A stretch of 64,000 bases of DNA. It comes from Flaveria trinervia. Taxonomy: Eukaryota > Streptophyta > Magnoliopsida > Asterales > Asteraceae. Made by a program: the position numbers and the translations under genes. The stretch covers positions 9,086,776-9,150,775 of the forward strand of contig CM046453.1 of the NCBI GenBank assembly GCA_025506515.1, given 5' to 3'. Below, in pieces: positions 35,461-46,188 of this stretch (the stretch's first letter is position 1; each line of letters begins with the position of its first letter). The notes under the pieces are model-generated. The model searched no databases and had not been told where the DNA came from. It saw only the letters and a list, made by a program, of their open reading frames with translations.

Positions 35461-36740
35461 TTGTGATAAAAAAGAATATATAGTAAAATTAAATAAATGG
35501 AACCCCATGACTAACACAAAATGTTCCATCTTTGGATATTGATTCAACCATTTATCTTGACAAAGTAACCCGTTGTTTGTTGAAAATTCTTGGACATCAT
35601 TATTTACACAAAAAAAACGCTTGAAGGTGGTTGTTATTGTGATTCACAATTTCACATAATAGCTAATGTAAACTAGATACATACACAATCGAAATAGTTT
35701 TGATGTTTTGACGTGAAAGATATAATATCCATCAATAAAATAATTTCACCCCACCGAGAATAATGTATTTTTAGCTTTGTGTGAAATCGATTTAATTCCA
35801 AGATACAACATTAACTAGTAGTATACTTTATTAACACTAGATGGTGATAATCCGATTAAAGTTACTAACTTTTAAATAATTTAAAGCAAATAGAAATCAT
35901 TTTATGTATGTAAAGTGATTTTCTAGTTACTATTTTATAGAGGCATCTTATGACCTTTCAAATGGTGAAGAAACCTCTTTGAGTATGCACTTTTCTAAAT
36001 AGTCACTTTCTGTCAATGGTAACGATGAAATGAAAAGGTCACGTCTAGTTTAACCATCACCTTTTTGTAGGACACGGATTTACCAAAACCCTCTTTTTTT
36101 CCCCAAGACTCGACTAAACTATAAACATTAGTTTGTAATTCTGAAAATATTCCCAACATCTACGTATGAATATATATCTATTTGTGTTTTTCCGCACATG
36201 CGTGTACTGTGTAGGATTCGAATATAAAAGATATAACGTCATTGCACAAAGTGCAAACGTCCAAATTAATTAAATAAATAGAAGAACTTTAAGCTGCATA
36301 TGCATATTGGCATTTGCCAGAAAACTAAAAGACAAAACAAAAGAACTAAACACATTCATGTTAGTTGAAAATGACAAACAAAAAGCGATATCTATAAAGT
36401 TTATTATGTCTTTATCTGTTTAATGGCTTAACTTCATGCGAAAAAGAAAAAAGAACAAAACAAGAAGAAAACATAAAAGATGAGTAGATGTTTAACTAAA
36501 TCATATTACTCTTTTGACATGTGTAAATGAACCATAAACTAAAGCCACTGATATTATTAGTGAATACACCATTGTGTAAGTGATTGATTCTATATTATGT
36601 CATTGATCATATAAAACATAACTAATGTCATTCCAATTTTGAAGTCAAAGAGTTATCTATTTGGATGATTTTCTGATTGGTCTGTACACTTTTCTATAAG
36701 TTTTTATGTAATTCTTCATCATCCATGACCATACTATCCA
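35461..36740. other. Intergenic sequence upstream of the CLE gene
   Basis: AT-rich, no open frame or repeat edge recognised. It will include distal promoter sequence of the CLE gene, but I can point to no specific motif. Confidence 0.5.
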
Positions 36741-36772
36741 CTAATCCTTTTGTCTCTTCTACCTTGATCCTC

Positions 36773-36782
36773 TTTATTTAAA
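36773..36782 (+). promoter_or_regulatory. TATA-like element of the CLE gene
   Basis: TTTATTTAAA lies 65 bases before the ATG at 36847, inside a block of roughly 110 bp that is conserved in the inverted copy (37439-37545). Confidence 0.5.
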
Positions 36783-36846
36783 CAACTTATCATTCTTCAA
36801 ATTGTGATCTTATTTTTTAACTATAAGCGCGATTACATTTAAGCTC

Positions 36847-37101
36847 ATGGCTAGTGTAACAAGTCTAACTGTTCTTCTCTTGCTTTGCATAGCAGGAAAT
36901 TTGCTGATGTGTGTTTCGAGTTCAGAACGTGCATTTGTTTCGGATGATTTGTTTGATATGCAACTTAAAGAAGATACGCTAAGTATGCTTAATAAACACG
37001 GGTTTGATAAGCCATTGTTGAAGTATTACTGGAGGCGGGCGATGTTAGCAAATGATCCCATGAGAGTGGTTCCTGGAGGTCCAGATGGTCATCATCATTA
37101 A
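36847..37101 (+). CDS. CLE: CLE-family secreted signalling peptide precursor
   Basis: Intronless 84-codon gene. Residues 1 to about 26 form a signal peptide (basic-poor start, LTVLLLLCIAG core, then CVSSSE). The middle is a variable acidic and basic region containing LNKHGFDKPLLKYYWRR. The extreme C-terminus is RVVPGGPDGHHH, which fits the 12-residue CLE motif with the conserved Arg1, Pro4, Gly6, Pro7, Asp8 and His11-His12. CLE peptides are cut from such precursors, hydroxylated on Pro and perceived by CLV1/BAM-type receptor kinases at the cell surface. Overall size, the GFD block and the PGGPD core resemble the Arabidopsis CLE1-7 group. Unusual points are Gly at position 9, where Pro is normal, and Val at position 3. 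An inverted broken copy faces it downstream. Confidence 0.88.
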   Translation: MASVTSLTVLLLLCIAGNLLMCVSSSERAFVSDDLFDMQLKEDTLSMLNKHGFDKPLLKYYWRRAMLANDPMRVVPGGPDGHHH

Positions 37102-37229
37102 GTGAAGTTGTGTTCATACATTCTCTCTTTATGGTTTTCATGTTGTATTCTTCTTTGCTTTGCATATGAGGAGTTAGATAAAGGAAAAAGTTTCTTTCTT
37201 TATTTTGTGTGTTAAAGTTGTTTAACTTT

Positions 37230-37438
37230 TGACCTAATAACATGACTGTTAGCAAGTAATACTTTAACAATGGTTGATCAAAGGCGTGTTTGTATAGAAT
37301 ACTTCGTGTGTCTTCTTTAAGATGCAAGTCATACAAATCACGCAAAACAAATGCATGTTCTGAACATGAAACATATATTAACAAACTTCCTGCTATTTAC
37401 AGCAATAGAAGAACAATTAGACTGGTTACACTAGCCAT
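37230..37438 (-). pseudogene. Inverted, degenerate CLE gene copy lacking the CLE motif
   Basis: The minus strand from the ATG at 37438 repeats the start of the CLE gene (MASVTSL, then VLLLL), but codon 14 is TAA at 37397-37399. The same frame continues beyond the stop with CSEHAFVLRDLYDLHLKED and HAFDQPLLKYY, clearly homologous to the plus-strand gene. Similarity ends just after the LKYY...ML block, so the segment that would encode the CLE motif is absent. Similarity also extends upstream through the 5' leader and TATA-like element to about 37545. The two copies are tail to tail with a spacer of about 130 bp. It cannot encode a CLE peptide. Confidence 0.85.
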
Positions 37439-37545
37439 GAACTTAATGTAATCGCGTTTGTAGCACAAAAATAAGATAACTATTTAACAACTTGTTTAAA
37501 TAGAGATGATCAAGGATAAGAGACAAAAGGATTAGTAGACAAAAT

Positions 37546-38504
37546 CATGTGGGTATTTTCATACATGCATATATACATATAGAGAGATCCTAGTTTCTAG
37601 GATATTTGTTATTATGTAGCTTATATGAAATCAGACATGAAAACTAGTTAACTAATCTCATCAGCATGGACGAACATAGGGCAAAGTTGTGTCGTTACAC
37701 TAATCTTGGTTATTATGAATGGCCCAAGTTGTTGCTTACTTATTATAAATGGCGATAAACTTGTGTGATAACCCTTAAAAAGAATCAAAGTTTTATGCTG
37801 TTGGAGATGGGTGTGGTGATAAGATGTCACGATGAAGGTTTTCTTAACCAGTAAACTCATGAAAACCAGCAACACCCTGGTGAGAACAAATCATAGTTTT
37901 ACAACTTTACTGGATATATATAACTTTCAAGATGTTATGACAGCAGATGTAGGAAAATAGTGGTGGTGATCATGTTGGTAGGATGCAAAGTTAAATAACT
38001 TTAGGTGACGGGTGGTTGAGTGTGATCCAACATACAAACTACACCAGCTAATTTTGAACCTAAATCAAGCGCATACAAGCCATGCAAAGACATTGGCTAA
38101 AAAGCGTTTACATCTGCACGTAAGGGTAGTTCTGTATAGTTTTTCAAAAAATCCACAGTTCATTGCTGCACTCGGTCTTGTAATATACATAGGCATTGCC
38201 GGCAAACAAGTTTAGCGCGCATGTGCAAAGGTTAACTAAGAAAGAAATAATGATATTTTTTTGCTAAAAAGTGATCATGGTTCTTAAACCCCTGTTTACC
38301 AAACAGGCACTGTTCACTTAAAATGACTAGAATGAAAATAGTTATTGGACAACAATGAGAATGCCTAGAGAATGAAACAATCTAACACTCTTCTAGAATT
38401 TGCAAAGGGTGTGCGGGGAACATCTGCTTCCCTTTTTATTGTGCAGGTAGGTTCAAAACTGTGACATTTCTTTTCAGTTCGCGATAATGAGAAGGCGGGT
38501 TTGT
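37546..38504. other. Intergenic region between CLE copies and MDH
   Basis: No recognisable gene. It contains the 3' flank of MDH (minus strand); short frames on both strands have no family features. Confidence 0.55.
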
Positions 38505-41368
38505 TTAACTCTGGTTGGCAAACTTGATTCCCTTCTCGATAGATGACTTCAGCTCCGGCAAAAGGGCTTCCAAACCTTGTTTCTCATAGTCGGAAAGTGG
38601 GCCCAGGCCTAGGATTTCCTCTACACCATTCTTGCCAAGTCTCACCTGCAATAGAATGAGGTTTTTTAAACCATTTAACACAAAGACCTTGTCATTTATA
38701 GACAAAATACAGAACTTCTAACCACTTAATGCAACATAATTAGCATTTCTAACCCGTTAATGCAACAAGTTGCATGCTTTGGTAGGAAATGTAATTATTT
38801 TGTAATAAAGTTGAATAAAAGAATGCTTGCATTACACTTTATTGCTATTGGCCCTTTAGAAAAACACATGTTTAAGTTAAAAGCACTTGATGGTTTGTGA
38901 TTTTAGTTATTTTTTAGAACATATAGAAAAGTAAAAAAATAATCCAAAGAATTAGGCAATACATTATTGTCCAGGATTCTCGATAGTGAGAAAGGGGTGT
39001 CTTGACTTTCATAAGTTTAACAATGAACCAATGAAATGGGAATTTTGGTGACAGGTAGAAAGAAATAATGGTATTGAAAGTACCTTAGAGGCGAAGAAAG
39101 GTAGTTCGGTTACAGTTGATTGCACAAATGAGCATTCCACAACATCTGGGACCCCATTGAGTCCTTTCAAACATGCATCAGCAAATATTGCTCCTGCATA
39201 ACTGCATTCAAAAACCAAAAAAAATCAACACTTTCTACAAGCTCATGTTGTCGATTTCACATTCCAATATAGAAAGTCTAAGAGAAAGCAAAACAAAATT
39301 ATATCATATATCATATATGATATATCAGCTACGATGCAACTATTTGAGCAAAATAATCATATTGTATTCTGCTGCAATCTTCGATAAGATAATAGCCTCA
39401 CTATAGCGCAAATTGGCATGCAACTCACTCTTGAGATTTGAATAGAATATATAACAAATAGCTTCTGGTTAAGTAGGTCCATAAAAATTAATATAACAAA
39501 AGGTATCGTTTAACATGAAGAATCAAGCAGCAATGGATTGACATGAAAATCAATTAGGACTTACGCCATGACAATGTAGCAGAACCCTTTCGGCCTTTGC
39601 CTCCACAACTTCCGTACCACCATCTTGTGTTCTTTTTGTTAGAGCGACTATTTCTTCGTCTGATAAGTTATTTGCTTTTGGTGTAGCCTTCATTTGAAAG
39701 CATTTTTAGTAACGTAAACCATCATTATTGATAGACACTTTTACGCAACCAAATGTATAGAAATAACCAAAAACATACCTGAGAAAACAATGGTAGAATG
39801 GTGATGCCAGCATGGCCACCAACAACAGGCACATTAACATCTGGAGCACATGAATTACCAAATTAAATGATTAATACTATGAATAAACCAACGCCTGGTT
39901 CCTTCAACTAAGGAATGCATTAGGATGTCAGTAACTGTACCTGCAACTGGAACCTTCGCCTTTCCAGCATAGAAAGTTTTGGCCCTCACAACATCAAGGG
40001 TAGTCACACCAAACAGTCTTTTCTCGTCATAGGTGCCTGCTTTCTTGAAGACCTCCGAAGCAATGGGTACAGTAGAGTTGACTGGGTTGCTGATCATGTT
40101 AACCAGTGCCTAATGAAATATAAAGCAACAACCTTTAGACAATAGCAAGATAACCAAAACTGTTACATGTTTAAAGTTTAAACACAAACAGGATTCATTT
40201 TTTCACTTATCCTAACAACTGCACAATCAAGATAGATAGAGTACTCACATGAGGACAATACTTGGCGATAGCCGTGCACAAACCCTTAACAATGCCAGCA
40301 TTGATGTTGAAAAGATCATCACGAGTCATACCAGGCTTCCTCGGTACACCAGCTGGAATGATGACTACATCAGCCCCTTCCAATGCCTTTCCAAGATTTT
40401 CTTCGCCCATGTAACCAACCACCTATGTAATAAAACACCAATTCATTTACAACATCAACAAATCAAACTTTATTTCACATACATATGGCTTCAATAATAC
40501 TGCTTAGGAGTCTTGTCCCCTTTAGTAGAGCAAAAGTAAACCAAACTGTAAATACTAAACTAATTACAATCAGTTCCGGTTCAATTTCACATATTTATAC
40601 ACTTTTACTAGTAAGCTCAGAATAATTAGCACCAATGGTTATAAGTTGTGACATTTTTTATTTATTTTTTTTTTTTAGGAAATTTTGACATCGTTCAAGC
40701 TCGTTTAAAGCACATTTACTTTGTAGAGTCAGCTCCTAGAACGTTTTCACTCAGAAAACCAAAATCAAATCCATAAGCTACTAGAAGAGGTCGGATGTTA
40801 CATAAATAACTATATAAAAAAAATTTAAAGAAGAGAAACCAGAGATCAAAAATTCAAGGCGGAGTAAAAAAGGATGCATCGATCTAATCAGTTCTAAACA
40901 GATTCTAAGCTCATTAAGCCACAAGTAAATTCAATTGCAAAAAAAGAGTATGAACAAACAAAACAAGTGAATCAAAAGCCCTAAAACAGAGACATGAATC
41001 ATGACAACATTATCACTAGCAGGAAACTCCTTCAATACAACAAAACAGTACACAATCACCAAAATCAGAAACGAATGGCGGAGAATAAAAGGCGATAGGA
41101 TCGGATAAGAGATAACCTCAGATCTGGTGTTGATGTGGCTGACGTCAGCAGCGACACCAGGAGTACCGGCGATATCGTACAGCGAGAGACTCGATACGAG
41201 AGGGTTTAGCTTCATGAGGAGTGACAGCGGTTGTCCGATGCCGCCGGCGGCACCTAAGACGGCGACCTTACGCTCCGGCGCAGATTCCGATGAGTAGCTC
41301 CGCCGGAGTGCGGCGGAGGAGGATTTGTGAAGGGATGAACGGATCGATTTCAACATAGATGTTCTCAT
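38505..41368 (-). CDS. mMDH: Mitochondrial NAD-dependent malate dehydrogenase, seven exons
   Basis: Exons on the minus strand: 41368-41117, 40422-40249, 40109-39941, 39840-39779, 39687-39565, 39201-39084 and 38645-38505, all with GT/AG borders. The product interconverts malate and oxaloacetate with NAD in the mitochondrial matrix (TCA cycle, malate shuttles). Residues 1-29 form an Arg/Ser-rich presequence. VAVLGAAGGIGQP (about 35-47) is the dinucleotide-binding loop. PRKPGMTRDDLF (about 111-122) carries substrate-binding arginines, and GGHAG near 206 the catalytic His. A full product would be about 346 residues, normal for the family. Exon 5 is 123 nt, whereas flanking exon phases demand 125, and its last third reads sensibly only if two bases are missing. 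As written, the frame meets TGA early in exon 6. Confidence 0.95.
39565..39605 (-). other. Two apparent single-base deletions in MDH exon 5
   Basis: Near 39588-39591 (minus GGCCGAAAGGG) and near 39569-39572 (minus TTGTCATGGC) one base each is missing compared with the codons expected for the conserved KAGKGSATLSMA segment. The donor GTAAGT at 39564-39559 and the acceptor at 39202 are intact. The net shift of two puts a TGA eight codons into exon 6. Confidence 0.8.
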
Positions 41369-41638
41369 TGTTGTTCACTGTTTGCAGGTTTCTAGAGGTT
41401 TAGAACTTTAGAGTTTAGATGGAAGAGTTTAGATGGAGTGAGTATGTGGAGAAAATGAAATGAAGCATTAGTGTTGCTTTTTGACCCTTTTATGAAGGAA
41501 TAGTAGTTACGAAATTGATAATAATGTACCTATTCTATTCTTTGATGTTCATTTTTGTACCTAAAGAAAAAAGTTGTACATGTTATTATTAAAGTACTAG
41601 AATGTCAACTTATAGAAATTACAAGTTTTGCTCCAAAC
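41369..41638 (-). promoter_or_regulatory. MDH upstream region
   Basis: About 270 bp between the MDH start and the 3' end of a LINE remnant. It must hold the leader and core promoter, but no clear TATA box can be singled out. Confidence 0.4.
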
Positions 41639-42290
41639 TTTTTTTTTTTTGAACATCAAATTATATTATATCACCAAGAATACACCCAGAAGCCATCTAG
41701 CAAGTTGCTAGAGGCAAAGCTCACCCATTACATTATTATATTATCAACATTAAAGTTTATCCGGTCCCCTTTTGATATTCACCCAACTGCTAGTCCGAAG
41801 AAATCCAATACTTTGTTTCTTCCACAATATGGAGTATGGAGATCTCTTTGTTGTTATAAATTATGTTGTTTTTTGCCTTTCAAATCGCCCAACAAAAAAC
41901 AAGAGTGATAGATTGGATCATTTTCCTTTTGATATCACCATTTTGTATGTTCATGTTGTGTTTCAGGATGTCTTTGGTAGAGAATGTGAAAATCAATGGG
42001 ATATGGCACCAGGAGATCACTAATTGCCAAGTTACAGAAGCTATGTAGCATCCACAAAAAATATGATCAACCATTTCTTCTACTTCGCTACATAATTTAC
42101 CATATTAGGAATCAACTTGAATGTTTCTCTTGGCCAGAGTAGTTAAGGGAAAGTAGTTTGTTTTCATTTACCCTCCAACCAAATACATTAACTTTTAGAG
42201 GTAACCATTTGTTCCATTCAAAAACCCTATACGTCCATGTTACTAGCTTGTGTTTGTAAGTGTTTCTTGATGGACTTAACTGAGAACTAA
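41639..42290 (-). mobile_element. 3' part of a LINE (non-LTR retrotransposon) with poly(A) end
   Basis: On the minus strand this ends in a poly(A) tail, seen as T11-T13 at 41640-41652 of the plus strand. Pieces in different frames match the C-terminal zinc-binding region that follows plant LINE reverse transcriptase: FSVKSIKKHL, then EWNKWLPLKVNVFGWRV, then DHIFCGCYIASVTW. Several stops and frameshifts show it is dead. The upstream part of the same LINE continues on the far side of the family B cluster at 56602. Confidence 0.8.
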
Positions 42291-42606
42291 TGTCACAGCC
42301 CAACCTTGACGGTGGAAACGTTAAGGTGTGAGGGTTAAGATCGTTCACGCCACATAACGTTATTAATAACCCAAATATATATTAATCATAAGTTCCAATT
42401 GTACCATTACAATCATAAGTCTCAAAGAAATTAAAAAGCATAACATAAGATGTAACAAGTCATTTTATTTCATTTATTTAACTAGGTTCATTCCTAGATG
42501 TGTAAACTTCAAAGAGTAGAAATCAAGCTTGAGTATTTCCTGAAACATGTTAAAAATAAGAATGTCAACAATAGTGTTAGTGAGTTTTCCATAGTTTACA
42601 ATACAT

Positions 42607-44234
42607 AGATATATAAAAGATGACAATTCATGTTGTAAGTTAGAGAACAAAGTAAACTAGGGATGTAAGACAGAATGCACAATCAAACCTTGACAAAGTT
42701 TTACAAGTCTCAAACGTTTACAAGTATATACGATTAGCTAAGTGTACTTGGATCAACCAAGCAGACTTGTCTGCCCATAGATCTATGACTTCGCTAGGCT
42801 AGCAATAGTTAATGATTGTACATATATTTGACATTACATGGTAGCTACAAAGTTCAACTAACCACAACATACATATGAAAAACCATAAGTTTACAGAGTC
42901 AAACATGTTTACAAGTGCAAAGTTTATAATGTAACATGTTTCACCCCAAAAGTGTAAAAATATAAAAAGAGGTATAGAAATACTCACGTGATCAATAAGT
43001 ATATAATTGATGAATAATAAGAAAAACTAATAGTCGTCGCTCCAACGTAAACCTTCACGAGGTACCTAAATATATATTTACAAGATTTTAAGTTTAGTTA
43101 TAATAAGTTTAATGGTTAAATGAGAATTAGGGTTTTAAGTGAATTTGGGGCTTGTCAATAATTACATTTAACAATTGGAAGTCATTCATATTTTCTTAAA
43201 TATATATATTTATATTTCATACAAAATGTAAAAAGAAACATTTCTAATAATTTAAAAGATCCTTATATAAAGTTTGGCTAAAGTTTTATAGCTAAAAAAA
43301 TAATTACGATTCAAGTAATTTAATTGAAAAGAACGTTTGAGACCAATAATATTTGTTAATTTTTTGTAATTCATTTAAGATTTATTAAAAACAAACCTTG
43401 TTAAATGTTTTATTAACAAGATATATATAAAAGATGACAATTCATGTTGTAAGTTAGAGAACAAAGTAAACTAGGGATGTAAGACAGAATGCACAATCAA
43501 ACCTTGACAAAGTTTTACAAGTCTCAAACGTTTACAAGTATATACGATTAGCTAAGTGTACTTGGATCAACCAAGCAGACTTGTCTGCCCATAGATCTAT
43601 GACTTCGCTAGGCTAGCAATAGTTAATGATTGTACATATATTTGACATTACATGGTAGCTACAAAGTTCAACTAACCACAACATACATATGAAAAACCAT
43701 AAGTTTACAAGAGTCAAACATGTTTACAAGTGCAAAGTTTATAATGTAACATGTTTCACCCCAAAAGTGTAAAAATATAAAAAGAGGTATAGAAATACTC
43801 ACGTGATCAATAAGTATATAATTGATGAATAATAAGAAAAACTAATAGTCGTCGCTCCAACGTAAACCTTCACGAGGTACCTAAATATATATATTTACAA
43901 GATTTTAAGTTTAGTTATAATAAGTTTAATGGTTAAATGAGAATTAGGGTTTTAAGTGAATTTGGGGCTTGTCAAATAATTACATTTAACAATTGGAAGT
44001 CATTCATATTTTCTTAAATATATATATTTATATTTCATACAAAATGTAAAAAGAAACATTCTAATAATTTAAAAGATCCTTATATAAAGTTTGGCTAAAG
44101 TTTTATAGCTAAAAAAATAATTACGATTCAAGTAATTTAATTGAAAAGAACGTTTGAGACAATAATAATTTGTTAATTTTTATGTAATTCATTTAAGAAT
44201 TATTAAAAACAAACCTTGTTAAAAGTTTTATTAA
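42607..44234. repeat. Tandem duplication, two copies of about 814 bp
   Basis: Landmarks such as GATGACAATTCATGTTG occur at 42619 and again at 43433. The copies are nearly identical apart from single-base indels, and the break points lie in AGATATATA-type words present at both ends of the unit. LTR B2 and B3 have one copy. Confidence 0.92.
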
Positions 44235-44370
44235 CAAGATATATATAAAAAGATTGCAGAAATATTTGGTGTCCTTTAAAAATACTTGAAGTTTAAATAA
44301 TAATTTTTATATTTATTAAAAATTTTCTGAAATTAGCTTTTAGGCTAAAAAGCCTTAAAAAGAAAACATG

Positions 44371-44446
44371 AAGGTGCCCGGGTTCGAACCCGGGACCTCA
44401 TGCTTAAGGGTAATGCAACTTAACCAGTGAACCAGGGTCGCGGCCT
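44371..44446 (-). other. tRNA-like block in LTR B1
   Basis: On the minus strand an A-box-like TGGTTCACTGG is followed by the B-box GGTTCGAACCC inside a perfect 5-bp T-stem (CCCGG/CCGGG). Runs of T (TTTTCTTTTT) follow within about 10 bases. The anticodon arm is poor and no acceptor stem closes, so it is tRNA-derived rather than a tRNA gene. Confidence 0.65.
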
Positions 44447-45325
44447 TGGTTTGCTTTGGTTTTAAATTCTTTTAAAACATAATTAAAACAAAACCCCAAA
44501 TCCTAAGAATCCTAATTCGACAAAACCCAAAATTAAACATTAATTTGATGTTGTTACTCAGATTAATCATGGGGCTTTTGATCCCCAAGTAAAACCGAGT
44601 ATATTACAATGCTTAATTACCCGATTTTGAGTCGATTTGGTGTTAAGAATAGGTGATGAACAACCGCGACTAGGACTGGATTCGATTGATGACAAATGAA
44701 TAAGGTAATCAAATTAACTTCTTGGATAGCTTCGAGTGATGATCTTGATGCAAAACCCTCTGTCAATTTTGGTTTAAAATGCCCGAAAGGTGGGTTTTGA
44801 CGAAGTTGCAGGTTGCGAAAGAGATGATGATTCGAACTCGGTGTTTGAGTTTGTTTCAGGTGAGATTGAGATTGTGATTAGTTCAGGGATAGTTAAGTGA
44901 TTATTCACGTTTGATTAATTGGATTATCATGGAGTCTTGAATGCCCAACGGTTAAAAAGTTATTGTCGAACGGTTACCGAGTGGAATCGACCCTTGTAAA
45001 TCGAATTAAAACTCATCAAGTGTTCAAGACCGTTTCAGGAGATGATTAGCCTCGATTAGCCATAAATTTCAGTGGTTATGGGTCGGTTTGGGGGGTCGCC
45101 GGTATTGGCCGGAGGTGCTGCCGGCGGTTTGCCGGAAATACGAGGGGTGAAGGGTGGGTTGGTTTAAGTTTAATGAATTTATAGTTTTGGTCCCTCAACT
45201 TTCAATCTTTATTATTTTATGTCAAAACTTCCTATTTCAAGTTTTCAAAATGACAAAACACCCCCTTGAGTTAATAAACTCCAAGTTTTAAATATTATTC
45301 TTTATTTTAAGTTTGAAAACTTTTA

Positions 45326-45377
45326 TAAAATTATTATTACTATTAATATTATATTATTATTATTATTATTATTATTA

Positions 45378-45430
<53 letters not shown>

Positions 45431-45490
45431 TATTATTATTATTGGTTTTATTATTATTTTTTTATTATTGTTATTATGATTATTATTGTA
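45326..45490. repeat. (TTA)n microsatellite in LTR B1
   Basis: About 150 bases of TTA triplets with occasional ATATT interruptions. The same array, shorter, is found in the other family B LTRs. Confidence 0.95.
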
Positions 45491-45649
45491 CAATTTAATA
45501 CTTTAATTACTAACTTTCATAATTTAAAATTTAATGCCAACAAAGAAAATAAACATAAATAACCCATAAGTTTCATGTATGGCAATAAAGGCCCTTACAA
45601 GAATTAACAATGCAAACTTATAAATAACCTTAAAATACATGATGTTACA

Positions 45650-45662
45650 GTCTCCCCAACTT
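45650..45662 (-). promoter_or_regulatory. Polypurine tract of family B element
   Basis: Minus-strand AAGTTGGGGAGAC directly before the 3' LTR B1. Confidence 0.75.
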
Positions 45663-46188
45663 AAAAGAATTTCATCTTGAAATTAAAAAATGAACTAAGC
45701 GAACAAATACGGGTATCTCTCTTTTTACGATCCTCACGCTCCCAAGTGAACTCAGCTCCACACTTGTTCTCCCAACGAACCTTAACGATTGGAGTAGTTG
45801 TGGTTCTCGTTTTCTTCATAATGCGATCCATAATCTCAACAGGTTTCTCAACAAAGTACAATGAACCGTCGATCTGGATGTCTTCCAATGGAACATGCAG
45901 ACTCTCATCGGCCAAACACTTTCTCAATTTGAGACATGGAACACAGGTTGAACTCCACTAAGGTCGGAAGGTAGTTCCGGTTTATAAGCTACTTTCCCAA
46001 TCCTTTTCAAGATTTTGAAAGGTCCTACAAATCTTGGAGCTAGTTTACCCTTCTTTCCAAAACGAACAACACCTTCCACGGTGAAACTTTAAGAAGAACC
46101 ATGTTACCAACTTGGAACTCCAACGGCTTACGATGCTTATCGGCATAACTCTTTTGTCGACTTCTTGCCACTTCAAGGTTCTTGCGGA
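45661..46188 (-). pseudogene. Integrase C-terminus and chromodomain-like tail, family B
   Basis: KPLEFQVGNMVLLKVSPWK marks the end of the integrase core extension. After frame changes LRKCLADESLHVPLEDI and a tail with PIVKVRWEN and AEFTWERED follow, the chromodomain-like region of Tekay-type chromoviruses. The order matches the family A element. Frameshifts separate the pieces. Confidence 0.8.

Larger units (their letters stand above)
42291..45649 (-). repeat. LTR B1 with internal 814-bp tandem duplication
   Basis: Edges TGTCACAGCCCAACC and CATGATGTTACA. It is 3,359 bp against about 2,430-2,525 bp for the other copies because a segment of about 814 bp (about 42607-43420) is repeated directly (about 43421-44234). 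The internal PPT adjoins its right edge, so it acts as the 3' LTR. Confidence 0.92.

Noticed and set aside
36989..37384. 131-codon minus-strand frame opposite the CLE gene
   Set aside because: Its first third is the degenerate inverted CLE copy; the rest is antisense of the intact gene and not a real extension.
45313..45498. Ile/Leu/Tyr-rich open frame
   Set aside because: Translation of a (TTA)n microsatellite in LTR B1.
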